Origin: Cervus elaphus
Lineage: Eukaryota > Chordata > Mammalia > Artiodactyla > Cervidae
Reading direction: 5' to 3'
DNA: 64,000 nucleotides
Assembly: GCF_910594005.1 (NCBI RefSeq)
Contig: NC_057816.1
Location: 24,073,797 to 24,137,796, forward strand
Of this stretch, positions 1 to 9,761 are shown piece by piece. Under the pieces are notes generated by a model that ran no database searches, was not told where the DNA came from, and saw only the letters and a list, made by a program, of their open reading frames with translations. Positions within the stretch are counted from its first letter, which is position 1, and every line of letters starts with the position of its first letter. The translations under genes and the position numbers were made by a program.

Positions 1-869
1 GCCCAGGGCTGTGCTAGGCGTGGGGCTCTGCATGGGTGCACAGCGTCATGCCACGAAGACGGGCGGTTTAACTAGGAAAAGCCGAGGAATTCAAAACACT
101 GATGTAAAGCCATGAAACCCAGGCTTTTCCTATTAGTATCAGATAAAATAATGCCTAGATCACTAGTATATGTCATCTTGAATATTCAGACGAATTCAGA
201 GTAGTCCATCTGGAATAATATATTATTACCTGGGCAAGATGGGAAAACCCCAGTCCAGGAAAATATTCTCTGCATTCAGGACACAGCAGTGCCAGTATTT
301 TTCTGTGTCTTCTGGGAAGAAATAGCAAGAAGGAATTTCCAGCCTCTCTTGCGGTTTGTGTTTGATCCACTAGACAAAGGTTGACTGGAAACTCCAGGCT
401 AGTCATCTCTGCAAAACAGCGTTGTGTTGTAATTCTGTACTGTTCCTCAGGAAGTTTCATGGTACCCAGATTTCTTTTAAATGAAGGGGTGAGAAAAACT
501 GGAGTTTGCTCTAAATTTTACCCTAAAGTTACTGTTCCCGGCAAAAGGGCAATTTCAGTCCCTTGTCAAGCCACAAAACAGTTAAGATGGTAAATTTTAT
601 ATTATCTGCATTTTACAATTAAAAAAAAAAAAACTTGCCATGGGGAACTGGAAGGGACAGAACCCTGGTGGAATTTCAGCAGATGGGCCCTGGGGCAAAG
701 GGCGGGTCAGGTGTGAGCAGGGGGCACGACCAGAGGGCAAGTGCAGAGCATGTCCATGAACAGCGCCCAGGATGAGAGACAAACCTGGGCTCTGAAACTG
801 AGAACAAGAATCTGGGAACAAGTCATGGAGGGCCTTGTCAACAACTGTTAATCAATACTCAGTCTAAGA
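1..869. other. Intergenic DNA, nothing recognised
   Basis: The open frames here are short, overlap on both strands, and resemble no known protein. I see no clear repeat family apart from an A-run near 620-632. Confidence 0.5.
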
Positions 870-1010
870 AGAGAGGGGGGAACTCCCCTGGTGGACCAGT
901 GGTTAAGACTTCACGTTCTAATGCAGGAGTATGGGTTCAATCCCTGGTCAGGGAGCTAAGATTCCACATGCCTTGCAGTCAAAAAAACAAAACATAAAAC
1001 AGAAGCAATA
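870..1010 (+). repeat. CHR-type tRNA-derived SINE
   Basis: It begins with the typical head CTCCCCTGGTGG...CCAGTGGTTAAGACT, carries a B-box-like GGTTCAATCCCTGGTCAGG, and ends in an A-rich tail. Confidence 0.85.
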
Positions 1011-1145
1011 TTATAAGAAATTCAATAAAGTGTTTTCTTTAAATGGTCCACATTAAAGAAAAATTTTTTTTAAAAAGAAAGAGAATTTTATTTGAGCCAA
1101 CATGAAGATTACAACTCAGGAGACAGTCTTACAGAAAGTTCTGAA

Positions 1146-1288
1146 ACTGGTGGTCCCTGGTGGTCCAGTGGTTAGGACTCTGCCCTTTCACCACTGAGGG
1201 CGCAGGTTCGATCCCTGATCAGGGAACTAAGGTCCAGCAAGCTTTGGGATGTGGCCAAAAATAAACAAATTATTTAAAAAAAAAAAAA
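1146..1288 (+). repeat. CHR-type tRNA-derived SINE
   Basis: It has the head TCCCTGGTGGTCCAGTGG, B-box-like GGTTCGATCCCTGATCAGG, and a poly-A tail at about 1276-1288. Confidence 0.87.
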
Positions 1289-2770
1289 GCCCCGACTGTT
1301 CCACCCATTAGAGGTCAAAGCAGTTATATGTTTTTGAGACAAAGAGTTATACATCAAAGTGTCACACTGACATTGACATAGTCCAACAAGGTGACCAATG
1401 GGTCATTGTGACTCTTACAGAGTCAAGGAAGGAAATCTTAACTCCTAAGGAGTTACCTTGCTGGTGCCAGGAGGAAATTGCTTTTTTTTTTCTTTTTGGC
1501 AAGTAGGCATTCCTGTGTCTTTTAAGGGAATCTAGTTAATGTAATACAGACACACAGTGTACATGAAAGGGAAGAGGATAGTAGTTCAAAAGGCAGAGAA
1601 ATTTTTATGTCAATTTTTTTTCTTCTCCCACCTTAAAATAATTTTTTTTTAATCAGTTTTAAATACCAAGCATAAGGATTTGGGCTTTAATTGGAAAGCC
1701 GAGGGGAGCTACGGAAGTTTCCAATTGGGAAGGGGTTGAAGGTTATGTCTCAGAGGATAAGGATTTTGACAGAGGGTCTCCAATGAACTTCCCATGAGAC
1801 CCAAGGAAACATTCACTCTCAGGGGCTGAGCTTTATCTACCAACTAGGATAACCTGAACAATGTGGGGATAGGTGACAAGTTGAAGGAGGTTAAACTAGT
1901 CCTCGGGTCTACACGTTGAAGTCTGGGGCAGGATTCCCACATTTGTACTTGTAACGAGACCCATGATGATTCTAATGCATGGCAAGTTTGTGAATCACCT
2001 GAGTGATACTGAAAGTGGGTTCCATTGTGGAACTGAGACTGTGTGCCGAGACTGCGTGGTGTGGGGCAGGGGGGGAGGCAGAGTTTAGAAGCGTTAGAGA
2101 AAAAACCACAGGACCAAAATGGTGCCACTCGTGCTAAAGCCCATGGAACCGAGACTTTAGTACAAGTTGCAGTTTCAACCCTCCCCGGAAATGTAATCTT
2201 AACCAGTGGAATTTTCTGGTCAGAGGTAATCTGCCCGTGGGCCTTCTCCATTCATCCCATCTCACCACCTCCACCCACAAGAGGTAATATGCATGATATA
2301 ACAGTCTTAATGGTCCCTTTTCCACAAAAATATATCCTGACCTACAAATAATTCTTTCTTTTCTTTTGCTAATAACTCCCTTGTCTCACCCTTCTAAAAT
2401 TGCCCTCCCCTTCGTATACCTACTCTTCTAGTTATTAGATGGGATGCTGCCTGATTCATGAGTAATTGAATAAAGCAATTAGACCTTTAAATTCACTGTT
2501 GAATTTTGTTTTTTAACAGAAGTGAAGAAAGTTCCCTAAAGACTGATGTAAGTGTCTCAGAAAGAAGTAAAGACAATGTGGGCTGGTGGCAATAGAGAAT
2601 ATAAAAATAAATAACTATTGGAAATAATCTCCAATGTTGAATTGAGGGGATTTACCTAGTAACTGAAAGTGAGGGTTGAGGAAAGGGGAAGAGACAAAAT
2701 AAGATTTTGAGCCTTGATCAGGGCAGTGACAAATACAGACAAGGAAATTATTTCAATTTTGGGCTTCCTG
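1289..2770. other. Intergenic DNA, nothing recognised
   Basis: There are poly-T and poly-A runs and scattered short frames but no family I can name. A 135-codon minus-strand frame at 1844-2251 has no recognisable domain. Confidence 0.4.
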
Positions 2771-2779
2771 CTCTCGTCC

Positions 2780-3893
2780 ATTCATGAAAATCAATTACAT
2801 AGGTCTGATTGACTATGCCAAAGCCTTTGACTGTGTGGATCACAATAAACTGTGGAAAATTCTGAAAGAGATGGGAATACCACACCACCTGACCTGCCTC
2901 TTGAGAAACCTGTATGCAGGTCAGGAAGCAACAGTTAGAACTGGACATGGAACAACAGACTGGTTCCAAACAGGAAAAGGAGTACATCAAGGCTGTATAT
3001 TGTCACCCTACTTATTTAACTTTTATGCAGAGTACATCATGAGAAACGTTGGGCTGGAGGAAGCACAAGTTGGAATCAAGATTGGTGGGAGAAACATCAA
3101 TAACCTCAGATATGCAGATGACACCACCCTTATTGGCAAAAAGTGAAAAAGAACTAAAGAGCCTCTTGATGAAAGTGAAAGAGGAGAGTGAAAACGTTGG
3201 CTTAAAGCTCAACATTCAGAAAACTAAGATCATGGCATCCGGTCCCATCACTTCATGGGAAATAGATGGGGAAACAGTGAGAGACTGTTTTTTTTTCTGG
3301 GCTCCAAAATCACTACAGATGGTGATTGCAGCCATGAAATTAAAAGATGCTTACTCCTTGGAAGCAAAGTTACAACCCAATCTAGATAGCACATTAAAAA
3401 ACAGAGACATTACTTTGCCAACAAAGTTCTGTCTAGTCAAGGCTATGGTTTTTCCAGTAGTCATTTATGGATGTGAGAGTTGGACTATAACGAAAGCTGA
3501 ACGCCAAAGAACTGATGCTTTTGAACTGTGGTGTTGGAGAAGACTCTTGAGAGTCCCATGGACTGCAAGGAGATCCAATCAGTCCATCCTAAAGGAGATC
3601 AGTCCTGGGTGTTCATTGGAAGGTCTGATGTCGAAGCTGAAACTCCAATACTTTGGCCACCTGATGTGAAGAGCTGACTCACTGGAAAAGACCCTGATGC
3701 TGGGAAAGATTGAGGGCAGGAGAAGGGGATGACAGAGGATGAGATGGTTGGATGGCATCACCGACTCAATGGACATGAGTTTCAGTGGGCTCTGAGAGTT
3801 GGTGTTGGACAGGGAGGCCTGGCGTGCTGCAGCTCATGGGGTCACAAGGAGTTGGACACGACTGAGCAAGTGAACTGAACTGATCGTTACTGG
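2780..3893 (+). mobile_element. BovB (RTE-clade) LINE, 5'-truncated, frameshifted
   Basis: It encodes reverse-transcriptase motifs: DYAKAFDCVDH (with catalytic Asp), GVHQGCILSPYLFN, and RYADDTTL (the YADD active-site box at about 3109-3126). A frameshift near 3140 moves the coding sense to another frame, which then continues to HLM at 3667. The 3' end is GACTGAGCAAGTGAACTGAA, the usual BovB tail. The element is dead: it lacks the 5' half and is frameshifted. Confidence 0.93.
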
Positions 3894-3924
3894 GTAAAAT
3901 GATATTCCAAATATTTCAAATAAG

Positions 3925-4150
3925 AGCTAGTATTTATTACCCAGACACTGGCACTCTGTCCTGCATTTTGTAGGTAGTTTTGCTTCACACTTATTATCTC
4001 ATTTAATCCTCTGCTACCTAAGGTAGGGCTACTATTAACCCCATTTCACAGATGAGGAAACTGAAACCTGCAGAAACAAAGCAACTTACCTGAGGTCATT
4101 CAGATAAAGAGCAGACATTCAAAGCCAGTCTGCCTCAGAACCTGCCCACT
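3925..4150 (+). repeat. MIR SINE
   Basis: The diagnostic core CACAGATGAGGAAACTGAAAC is followed by a diverged GCAACTTACCTGAGGTCAT. Confidence 0.75.
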
Positions 4151-4159
4151 ACAAACTGG

Positions 4160-5090
4160 CACTTGTCAATTGCTTCTGCAAGCATTAAATCATGAACTGC
4201 TTGCTGACCTTCAACATGCCCGGAAAGGAATTCAGGGTGGAGATCAAGAATGAAACACTCCAGTGATCTGGGAAAAACTGACTGAACAAGTCTTCAAAGA
4301 TAGCTATTTTCAGAAGACTTTATGAGCTCAATTCTAGCCTCTCCTCTGAAAGAGCACTAAAATCATTAATGGTGACATTTGTTCCTCCTGATCAGCAGCA
4401 AGGTTCTGCCAAAATGTGTGCTTGGCTGCAAGCACCCTGCTTCACTGAAGTTATTTCTAACACTCCTCACGCCTACCTCTTTGGAAGTTTCTTAGAGCTA
4501 TCGGAAATACCATCTCCCAGATTATAGTCGTCATTTTGCCTCAAATAAAACAACTCACAACTGTCACATTGTGCTTTTTTATCCCCCACAGTGGACAAAC
4601 CCAGGCTAGCAGCCACTATGCCACCCTGAAGTCCTGTTAAACACCAGGCAGGCCTGGGGGCAGGAGGAAAAGTGAGACAAGCACAGGGCAAGTGAAAGAT
4701 GACAAGTTGTCCTTGCAAACACTGCCTAATATCCAAGTAGGCTGTTCAAATATAAATGTCTAACTGAACAGGATTTTTGCCAGCTGAACTGACCGTGGCT
4801 GTATTGGGTTACTGGACCTGTGAGTCTGTACTAATGTAAAGGGTGAAGGCCCTCCTGTCACTATCAGACTTTGTCATTACACAATGACCATGCAAAAGAT
4901 GGTCTAGAGGAAATCCCAGGAGGAGGAAACTGCCTGAACTGGCACAACTGTGCAATCTTTTACAGCCCATCTTTCTAGGGCACATCTATCCTCATTTATC
5001 AAAAGGGTACAAAGAATTTTCTAGCATTAAAGGAAAAAAAAATTTCACCTGAATTTATTTTCCAAGGAAAACAAGCAAAAATCCCATTCA
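4160..5090. other. Intergenic DNA, nothing recognised
   Basis: It has no repeat family or coding pattern I can defend; the single 87-codon minus-strand frame is not supported by any domain. Confidence 0.4.
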
Positions 5091-5095
5091 GTTGG

Positions 5096-5178
5096 TAATG
5101 GACAGGGAGGCCTGGCAAGCTGCAGTCCACGGGGTCACAAAGAGTCAGACACCACTGAGCAACTGAACTGAACTGATA
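5096..5178 (+). repeat. BovB LINE 3' end fragment
   Basis: The text GGACAGGGAGGCCTGGCAAG, then CACAAAGAGTCAGACACCAC and CTGAACTGAACTGA, is the last ~80 bp of BovB. Confidence 0.85.
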
Positions 5179-5220
5179 AGAAATCTATTATATTTGATCT
5201 TCATCCCCTTTCCTGGGCAC

Positions 5221-5512
5221 AGTTCAGTTCAGTTCGGTTCAGTCGCTCAGTCGTGTCCGACTCTTTGCGACCCCATGAATCGCAGCACGCCAAGCCTCCC
5301 TGCCCATCACCACCTCCCAAAGTTTACTCAAACTCATGCCCATCGAGTCGGTGATGCCATCCAGCCATCTCATCCTCTGTCGTCCGCTTCTCCTCCTGCC
5401 CCCAATCCCTCCCAGCATCAGGGTCTTTTCCAATGAGTCAACTCTTCGCAAGAGATGGCCAAAGTACTGGAGTTTCAGCTTCAGCATCAGTCCTTCAGAG
5501 TTCCTAAAACCC
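5221..5512 (-). mobile_element. BovB LINE 3' fragment, reverse orientation
   Basis: The BovB 3' end is read on the minus strand: it starts with CAGTTCAGTTCAGTTCGG and CAGTCGCTCAGTCGTGTCC on the plus strand. The minus-strand frame shows LKLQYFGHLLRRVDSLEKT and GRQRMRWLDGITDSM, the C-terminal tail of the BovB polyprotein. Confidence 0.92.
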
Positions 5513-5529
5513 TTGGAATTTCCAGTGAC

Positions 5530-5958
5530 AGGTATCTTTTTGATGTTAATGAGGTGACTTTCGACCACACCTAAGGATGGGGGCTGGCTGCCAGTGCAAC
5601 GAACCACGTGATTAGAAGGCTGGAACTTTCGGTCCTGACACTGGCCATTGGCCACAGAACTCAACCTCCAGCCCGTATCCCCTCTCCAGACTGCCGCTGC
5701 TTTATCTAGAGCTTCTGCTTGGTGAACATGTAGTGATCCATCTGAAGTGGTACTGGGAGAGGGCACGGAAATTCCTTGCCCGTTCCCCATACCATCCCCT
5801 CCATCCAGCTGTTCCTGAGTTACAGGCTTTTATAATAAACTGATAAATCTAAGTAAGTAAAATGTATCTCCAAGTTCTGCAAGCCACTTTAACAGATTAA
5901 TCGAACCCAAGGAGTGGATCGTGGGAATCTCTGGTTTATAGCCAATTGGTCAGAAACA
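5530..5958 (+). repeat. LTR-like ancient repeat, left part (split by Tigger1)
   Basis: The sequence TTATAATAAACTGATAAATC and TTAATCGAACCCAAGGAG, followed by TTTATAGCCAATTGGTCAG, matches my recollection of an old mammalian LTR-type repeat; I cannot name the family. It resumes at 8444 after the Tigger1 insertion. Confidence 0.5.
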
Positions 5959-8441
5959 CAGGCACACATGTGCAATACAGTGGGTTCAGTCCCCAGACCA
6001 CAGCAATAAAGCGAGTCACATGAATTTTTAGTTTTTCAGTGCACATAAAAGTTGTTTATATTCTACCATAGTCTATTAAGCATGTAATAGCATTGTCTTA
6101 AAAATCAATGTATAAGCCTTAATTTAAAAATATTTTATTGCTAAAAAAAGTGCTAACTTTTTTATCTGAGCCTTCAGCAAGTTGTAATTTTTTTCCTGGG
6201 AGAGGGTCTTGCCACCATGTTGATGGTAGCTCACTGATCAAGGTGGTGTTTCCTAAAGTTGGGGTCACTGTGGTGATTCCTTAAAATAAGACCACACTGG
6301 AGTGTGCCACGTCATTGACTCTTCCTTCTCTTCCTTTCACAAAAGACTTCTCTGTAGCACGCAATACTTTACAGTATTTTACCCATAGTAAGAGTTCTTT
6401 CAAAATTAGTCAGTTTTCCCTCAACCCTGCCACTGCTTTGTCAACTAAGTTTATGTAATATCTTAAGTCTATTGTTGTCATTTCAACAATCTTCCCAGCT
6501 TCACCAGGAGTAGACTCCATCTCAGGAAATCACTTTCTTTGCTCATCCAAAAGATACTCTCTTCATCCATTAAGTTTTATCATGTGATTATAGTAATTCA
6601 ATCATATCTTCAGGCTCCACCTTTAATTCTAGTTTTCTTGCTCTTTGCACATGTGCAATTACTTCCTCCACTGAAGTCTTGAGCCCCTCAAAGTCACCTA
6701 TGAGGGTTGGAACCAAATTCTTCCAAATTCCTAATGATGTTAGTATTTGACCTCTTCCCATGAATCATGAATGTTCTTAATGGCATCTAGACTGGTGGAT
6801 TCTTTCCAGAAGGTTTCCAATTTACTTTGCCCAAACCCATCAAAGGAATCATAACATATGGCAGCTATAACCTTACAAAATGCATTTCTTAAGAAATAAT
6901 ATTTGAAAGCTGAAATTATTCCTTCATCCATGGACTGCAAAATGAATGTGTTAGCAGGCATAAAAACAATGTTAATCTTGTATATCTCTATCTTGGGCAA
7001 TGCAGTACATTGTCAGTGAGCAGTAATACCTTGAAAAGAATTTTTTTCTGAGCAGTAGGTCTCAACAGTGAGCTTAAAACATTCATTAAACCATGCTGTA
7101 AATACATGTGCACTCATCCAGGTTTTGTTGTTCCACTTACAGAGCACAGGCAGGGTAGACTTAGCCTAATTCTTAAGGTCCCAGGATGTTCACCATGGTA
7201 AACAAGCATTGGCTTCAACTCAAACACTATCTGCATTAGCCCCTAACAGGAAAGTAAGCCTGCCCTTTGAAACTTCAGAACCAGCCATTGACTTTGCCTA
7301 TCTAGCTAGATGAAAAGTACTAGACGGCATTCTTTTCCAATATAAAGCTGTTCCATCAACACTGAAAATCTGTTATTTAGTGTAGCTACCTTCATTAATG
7401 ATCTTGGATCTTCTGAATAACTTGCTGCAGCTTCTACATCAACACTTGCTGCTTCACCTTACACAAAAGTTATGAAGACAACTTCTTTCCTTAACCTTCA
7501 TGGATCAACTTCTGCTAGCTTCAGATATTTCTTCTGCAGCTTCCTCATCTCTTTCAGCCTTGCTGTGGATCACGCTCTGGCTAAAGGGAATGCTCTGGTT
7601 GGCTTGAGCTTATGTCTAGACTACTAAAACTTTCTCCATATCAGCAACAAGGCTGTTTCACTTTTTTATGTATTCATCAGAGTAGCATTTTTAATTTCCA
7701 TCACATACTTTTCCTTTACATTCACAATGTGGCTGTTTGATGCAACAGGCCTAGCTTTCAGCCTACTCCAGCTTTCAACATGCCTTCCTCACTTAGCTTA
7801 ATCATTTCTACCTTCTGATTTAAATGAGAGATGTATAACTAGTCGTTCCTTTCACTGGAAAGGAATTATAATTATATAATTATAATTAAAATATAATTAA
7901 ATATATAATAATAATGTAATTATATATGTTTATATAATTATATAATTTATATAATTATAATTAAAATATAATTAAATATATAATAAATATATAATAATAA
8001 AAATAATATAATTAAAAATATAATTACAATTATATGTAATTATAAGGTTATTAATTGGCCTATCACTGTGTGTCAGGGAATGGGGAGGCCTGAAGAAAGG
8101 GAAAGAGATGGGGAATAATCAGTTGCAACAGTCAGAACACACATTTCTCGACCAAGTTCACTGCCTTCCGTGGGTGCAGTGATGCCACAGAACATTTACA
8201 GCAGTAACAATAAAGATCACTGACACAGATCACCATGACAAATAAGAGTGAAAAACTCTGTATTTTGCAAGAATCACAAAAATGTGACAGAGACACAAAG
8301 TGAGGAAATGCTGTTGGAAAACTGTACTGATAGACTTACTCAATGCAGGGTTGACACAAATCTCCAATTTGTTTAAAAAAATTACAGAACAGTATCTGTG
8401 AAGCACAACAAGACAAACTGCAATAAAAAGAGGGACGCCTG
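5959..8441 (-). mobile_element. Tigger1 DNA transposon, nearly full length, inactive
   Basis: The element is read on the minus strand. Its terminal inverted repeats show CAGGCACACATG at 5959 and, at the other end, CTTTTTATTGCAGTTTG up to TACAGGCGTCCC at about 8443. The transposase remnant includes SKLETFWKESTSLDAIKNI and DSWEEVKY near 6740-6830, plus VIAAICYDSFDGFGQ and LQSMDEGIISAFKYYFLRN. Many stops and frameshifts break it. The flanking dinucleotides are CA (5957-5958) and TA (8442-8443), fitting a TA target duplication with one mutation. An AT-rich expansion has grown inside it at 7866-8044. Confidence 0.9.
7866..8044. repeat. AT-rich low-complexity tract (TAATTA/TATAAT units)
   Basis: About 180 bp consists almost only of A and T in imperfect AATTATA, TATATAAT and AAAATATAATT units, inside the Tigger1 element near its coding start. 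Confidence 0.9.
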
Positions 8442-8443
8442 TA

Positions 8444-8640
8444 CAGTTAACAACCTGGACTTGTGACTGGCGTCTTAAGGGCTGGCAGTTTTGTGGGAAT
8501 GAGCCTTAACCTGTAGAATTCAATGCCATCTCCGGACTGAACTTTCAAATGAGTGGAAAGAACACTCAGCTGGTATTGGAGAACTGCTTGGTGTGGGGAA
8601 ACACACGACACACACACCCTGCCACACACTGGTGACCAAA
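8444..8640 (+). repeat. LTR-like ancient repeat, right part
   Basis: Starting CAGTTAACAACCTGGACTTG, it continues the consensus interrupted at 5958, including ACTGGCGTCTTAAGG and GCTTGGTGTGGGGAAAC. Together with the left part it is one element cut in two. Confidence 0.5.
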
Positions 8641-8859
8641 ACTGTTAGGATTTCCTAACAGGAAGGAACGAACTGTCTGAACTGTTAGAGACAGAAACTT
8701 GTGTCTCTAGTTCTCTAGCTGTGTTAGAAATGAAAAAAAAAAGAAGTGAATCATTCAGTGTATCCAACATTTTGCTTATTCCACGCTGAGTTTATACCAC
8801 ACCTTCCTGCAAATTACACACAATGAGCCTCATGCCTACATTCTAGTCAAGTAACATTT

Positions 8860-9700
8860 TAAATCAGATTTTACATTTATTATTAATAAAACATGCTGTG
8901 TAAGTATACAGAAGCCTGAAAATGGTAATCTAGTACTTGGCTTAAATAATACAAGTACTCCCCGCAGTCTTTATCAATACTCAGCCTGCCTTTATTATGG
9001 CTTTTAAAAAACAAACTTTAAAAGTGCATGATTCCTTTGGGCTACTTTATTCAGGAAAGACTGGAGTAAAACATCTCTAGTAATGAATTAGTTTTATATA
9101 GGTTCGGATTAGAGAATGTCAAGCACTAGAAAAAAACATATTCTAAATTAGCTCAATTTAAATACAGGGCCATTTCATTTATACATTTAATTTGAAACTT
9201 CAGTGGTTCACTTATTTTAAGTGTTAATTCCATTCTACCAGGTCTTACTTTCGTAATTTCTCAAGTATCCCAGAGAAGATAAGAAAGCAATTCAATTTCT
9301 ATCAACTACACTGCTATGTCTTCATGTGAACAGGTTGAGAAACTTTTGCTCCCTGCATGGCAGTCACAATAGGAAAAGAATTCCTCCAGTCCACCAACAA
9401 GGAACCAACAATACTATTGTCCAGCATAAGGGCTGCACAGCTGGGAATATTCACATTCTGCTTCCTTCCAGAGCATTTCATTTTAGCAAACAAGGACTGA
9501 TTCCTTTCAAAATTCAACTTTGGTTGAAAAACACTGAGGTCACAGACAGAGCCACAAATGCAGAGGTATGAAGGTGCTCCCAAAAAGGTGCTGGGACCTC
9601 CGGTGGGGCCCTTCCTTCAAGAACAAATGCGTTCAGGAGGCTCAGGAGCACAATTCAGTCATTCTCAACATGTCGTGACACCCTGCTGCGTCTTCTTCAG
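8860..9700 (-). other. HPS5: HPS5 3'UTR (end approximate)
   Basis: This is A/T-rich, non-repetitive sequence downstream of the HPS5 stop. Three AATAAA hexamers on the minus strand (9051-9046, 8996-8991, 8881-8876) are candidate poly(A) signals. The true cleavage site cannot be chosen from sequence alone. Confidence 0.55.
8991..9051 (-). terminator. HPS5: Candidate HPS5 polyadenylation signals
   Basis: Two AATAAA hexamers on the minus strand lie 55 bp apart, at 9051-9046 and 8996-8991, about 650-710 bp past the stop codon. A third sits at 8881-8876. Confidence 0.45.
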
Positions 9701-9761
9701 CTAGGCCTGCTGAGACCAGAGAAACCGATCACATTTTTCGAGCATGCTTTGTATCAAGGCT
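9701..9761 (-). CDS. HPS5: HPS5 exon 23, coding part with stop codon
   Basis: Acceptor GATTTCAG is followed by 61 bp encoding ALIQSMLEKCDRFLWSQQA and TAG at 9703-9701. This is the conserved C-terminus. Confidence 0.95.

Noticed and set aside
870..1288. tRNA-like B-box sequences that could suggest tRNA genes
   Set aside because: They belong to tRNA-derived SINEs with A-rich tails; no cloverleaf with an intact anticodon arm could be supported.
9314..9583. 89-codon minus-strand frame downstream of the HPS5 stop
   Set aside because: It lies in the HPS5 3'UTR, after the confirmed stop at 9701, and matches nothing known.
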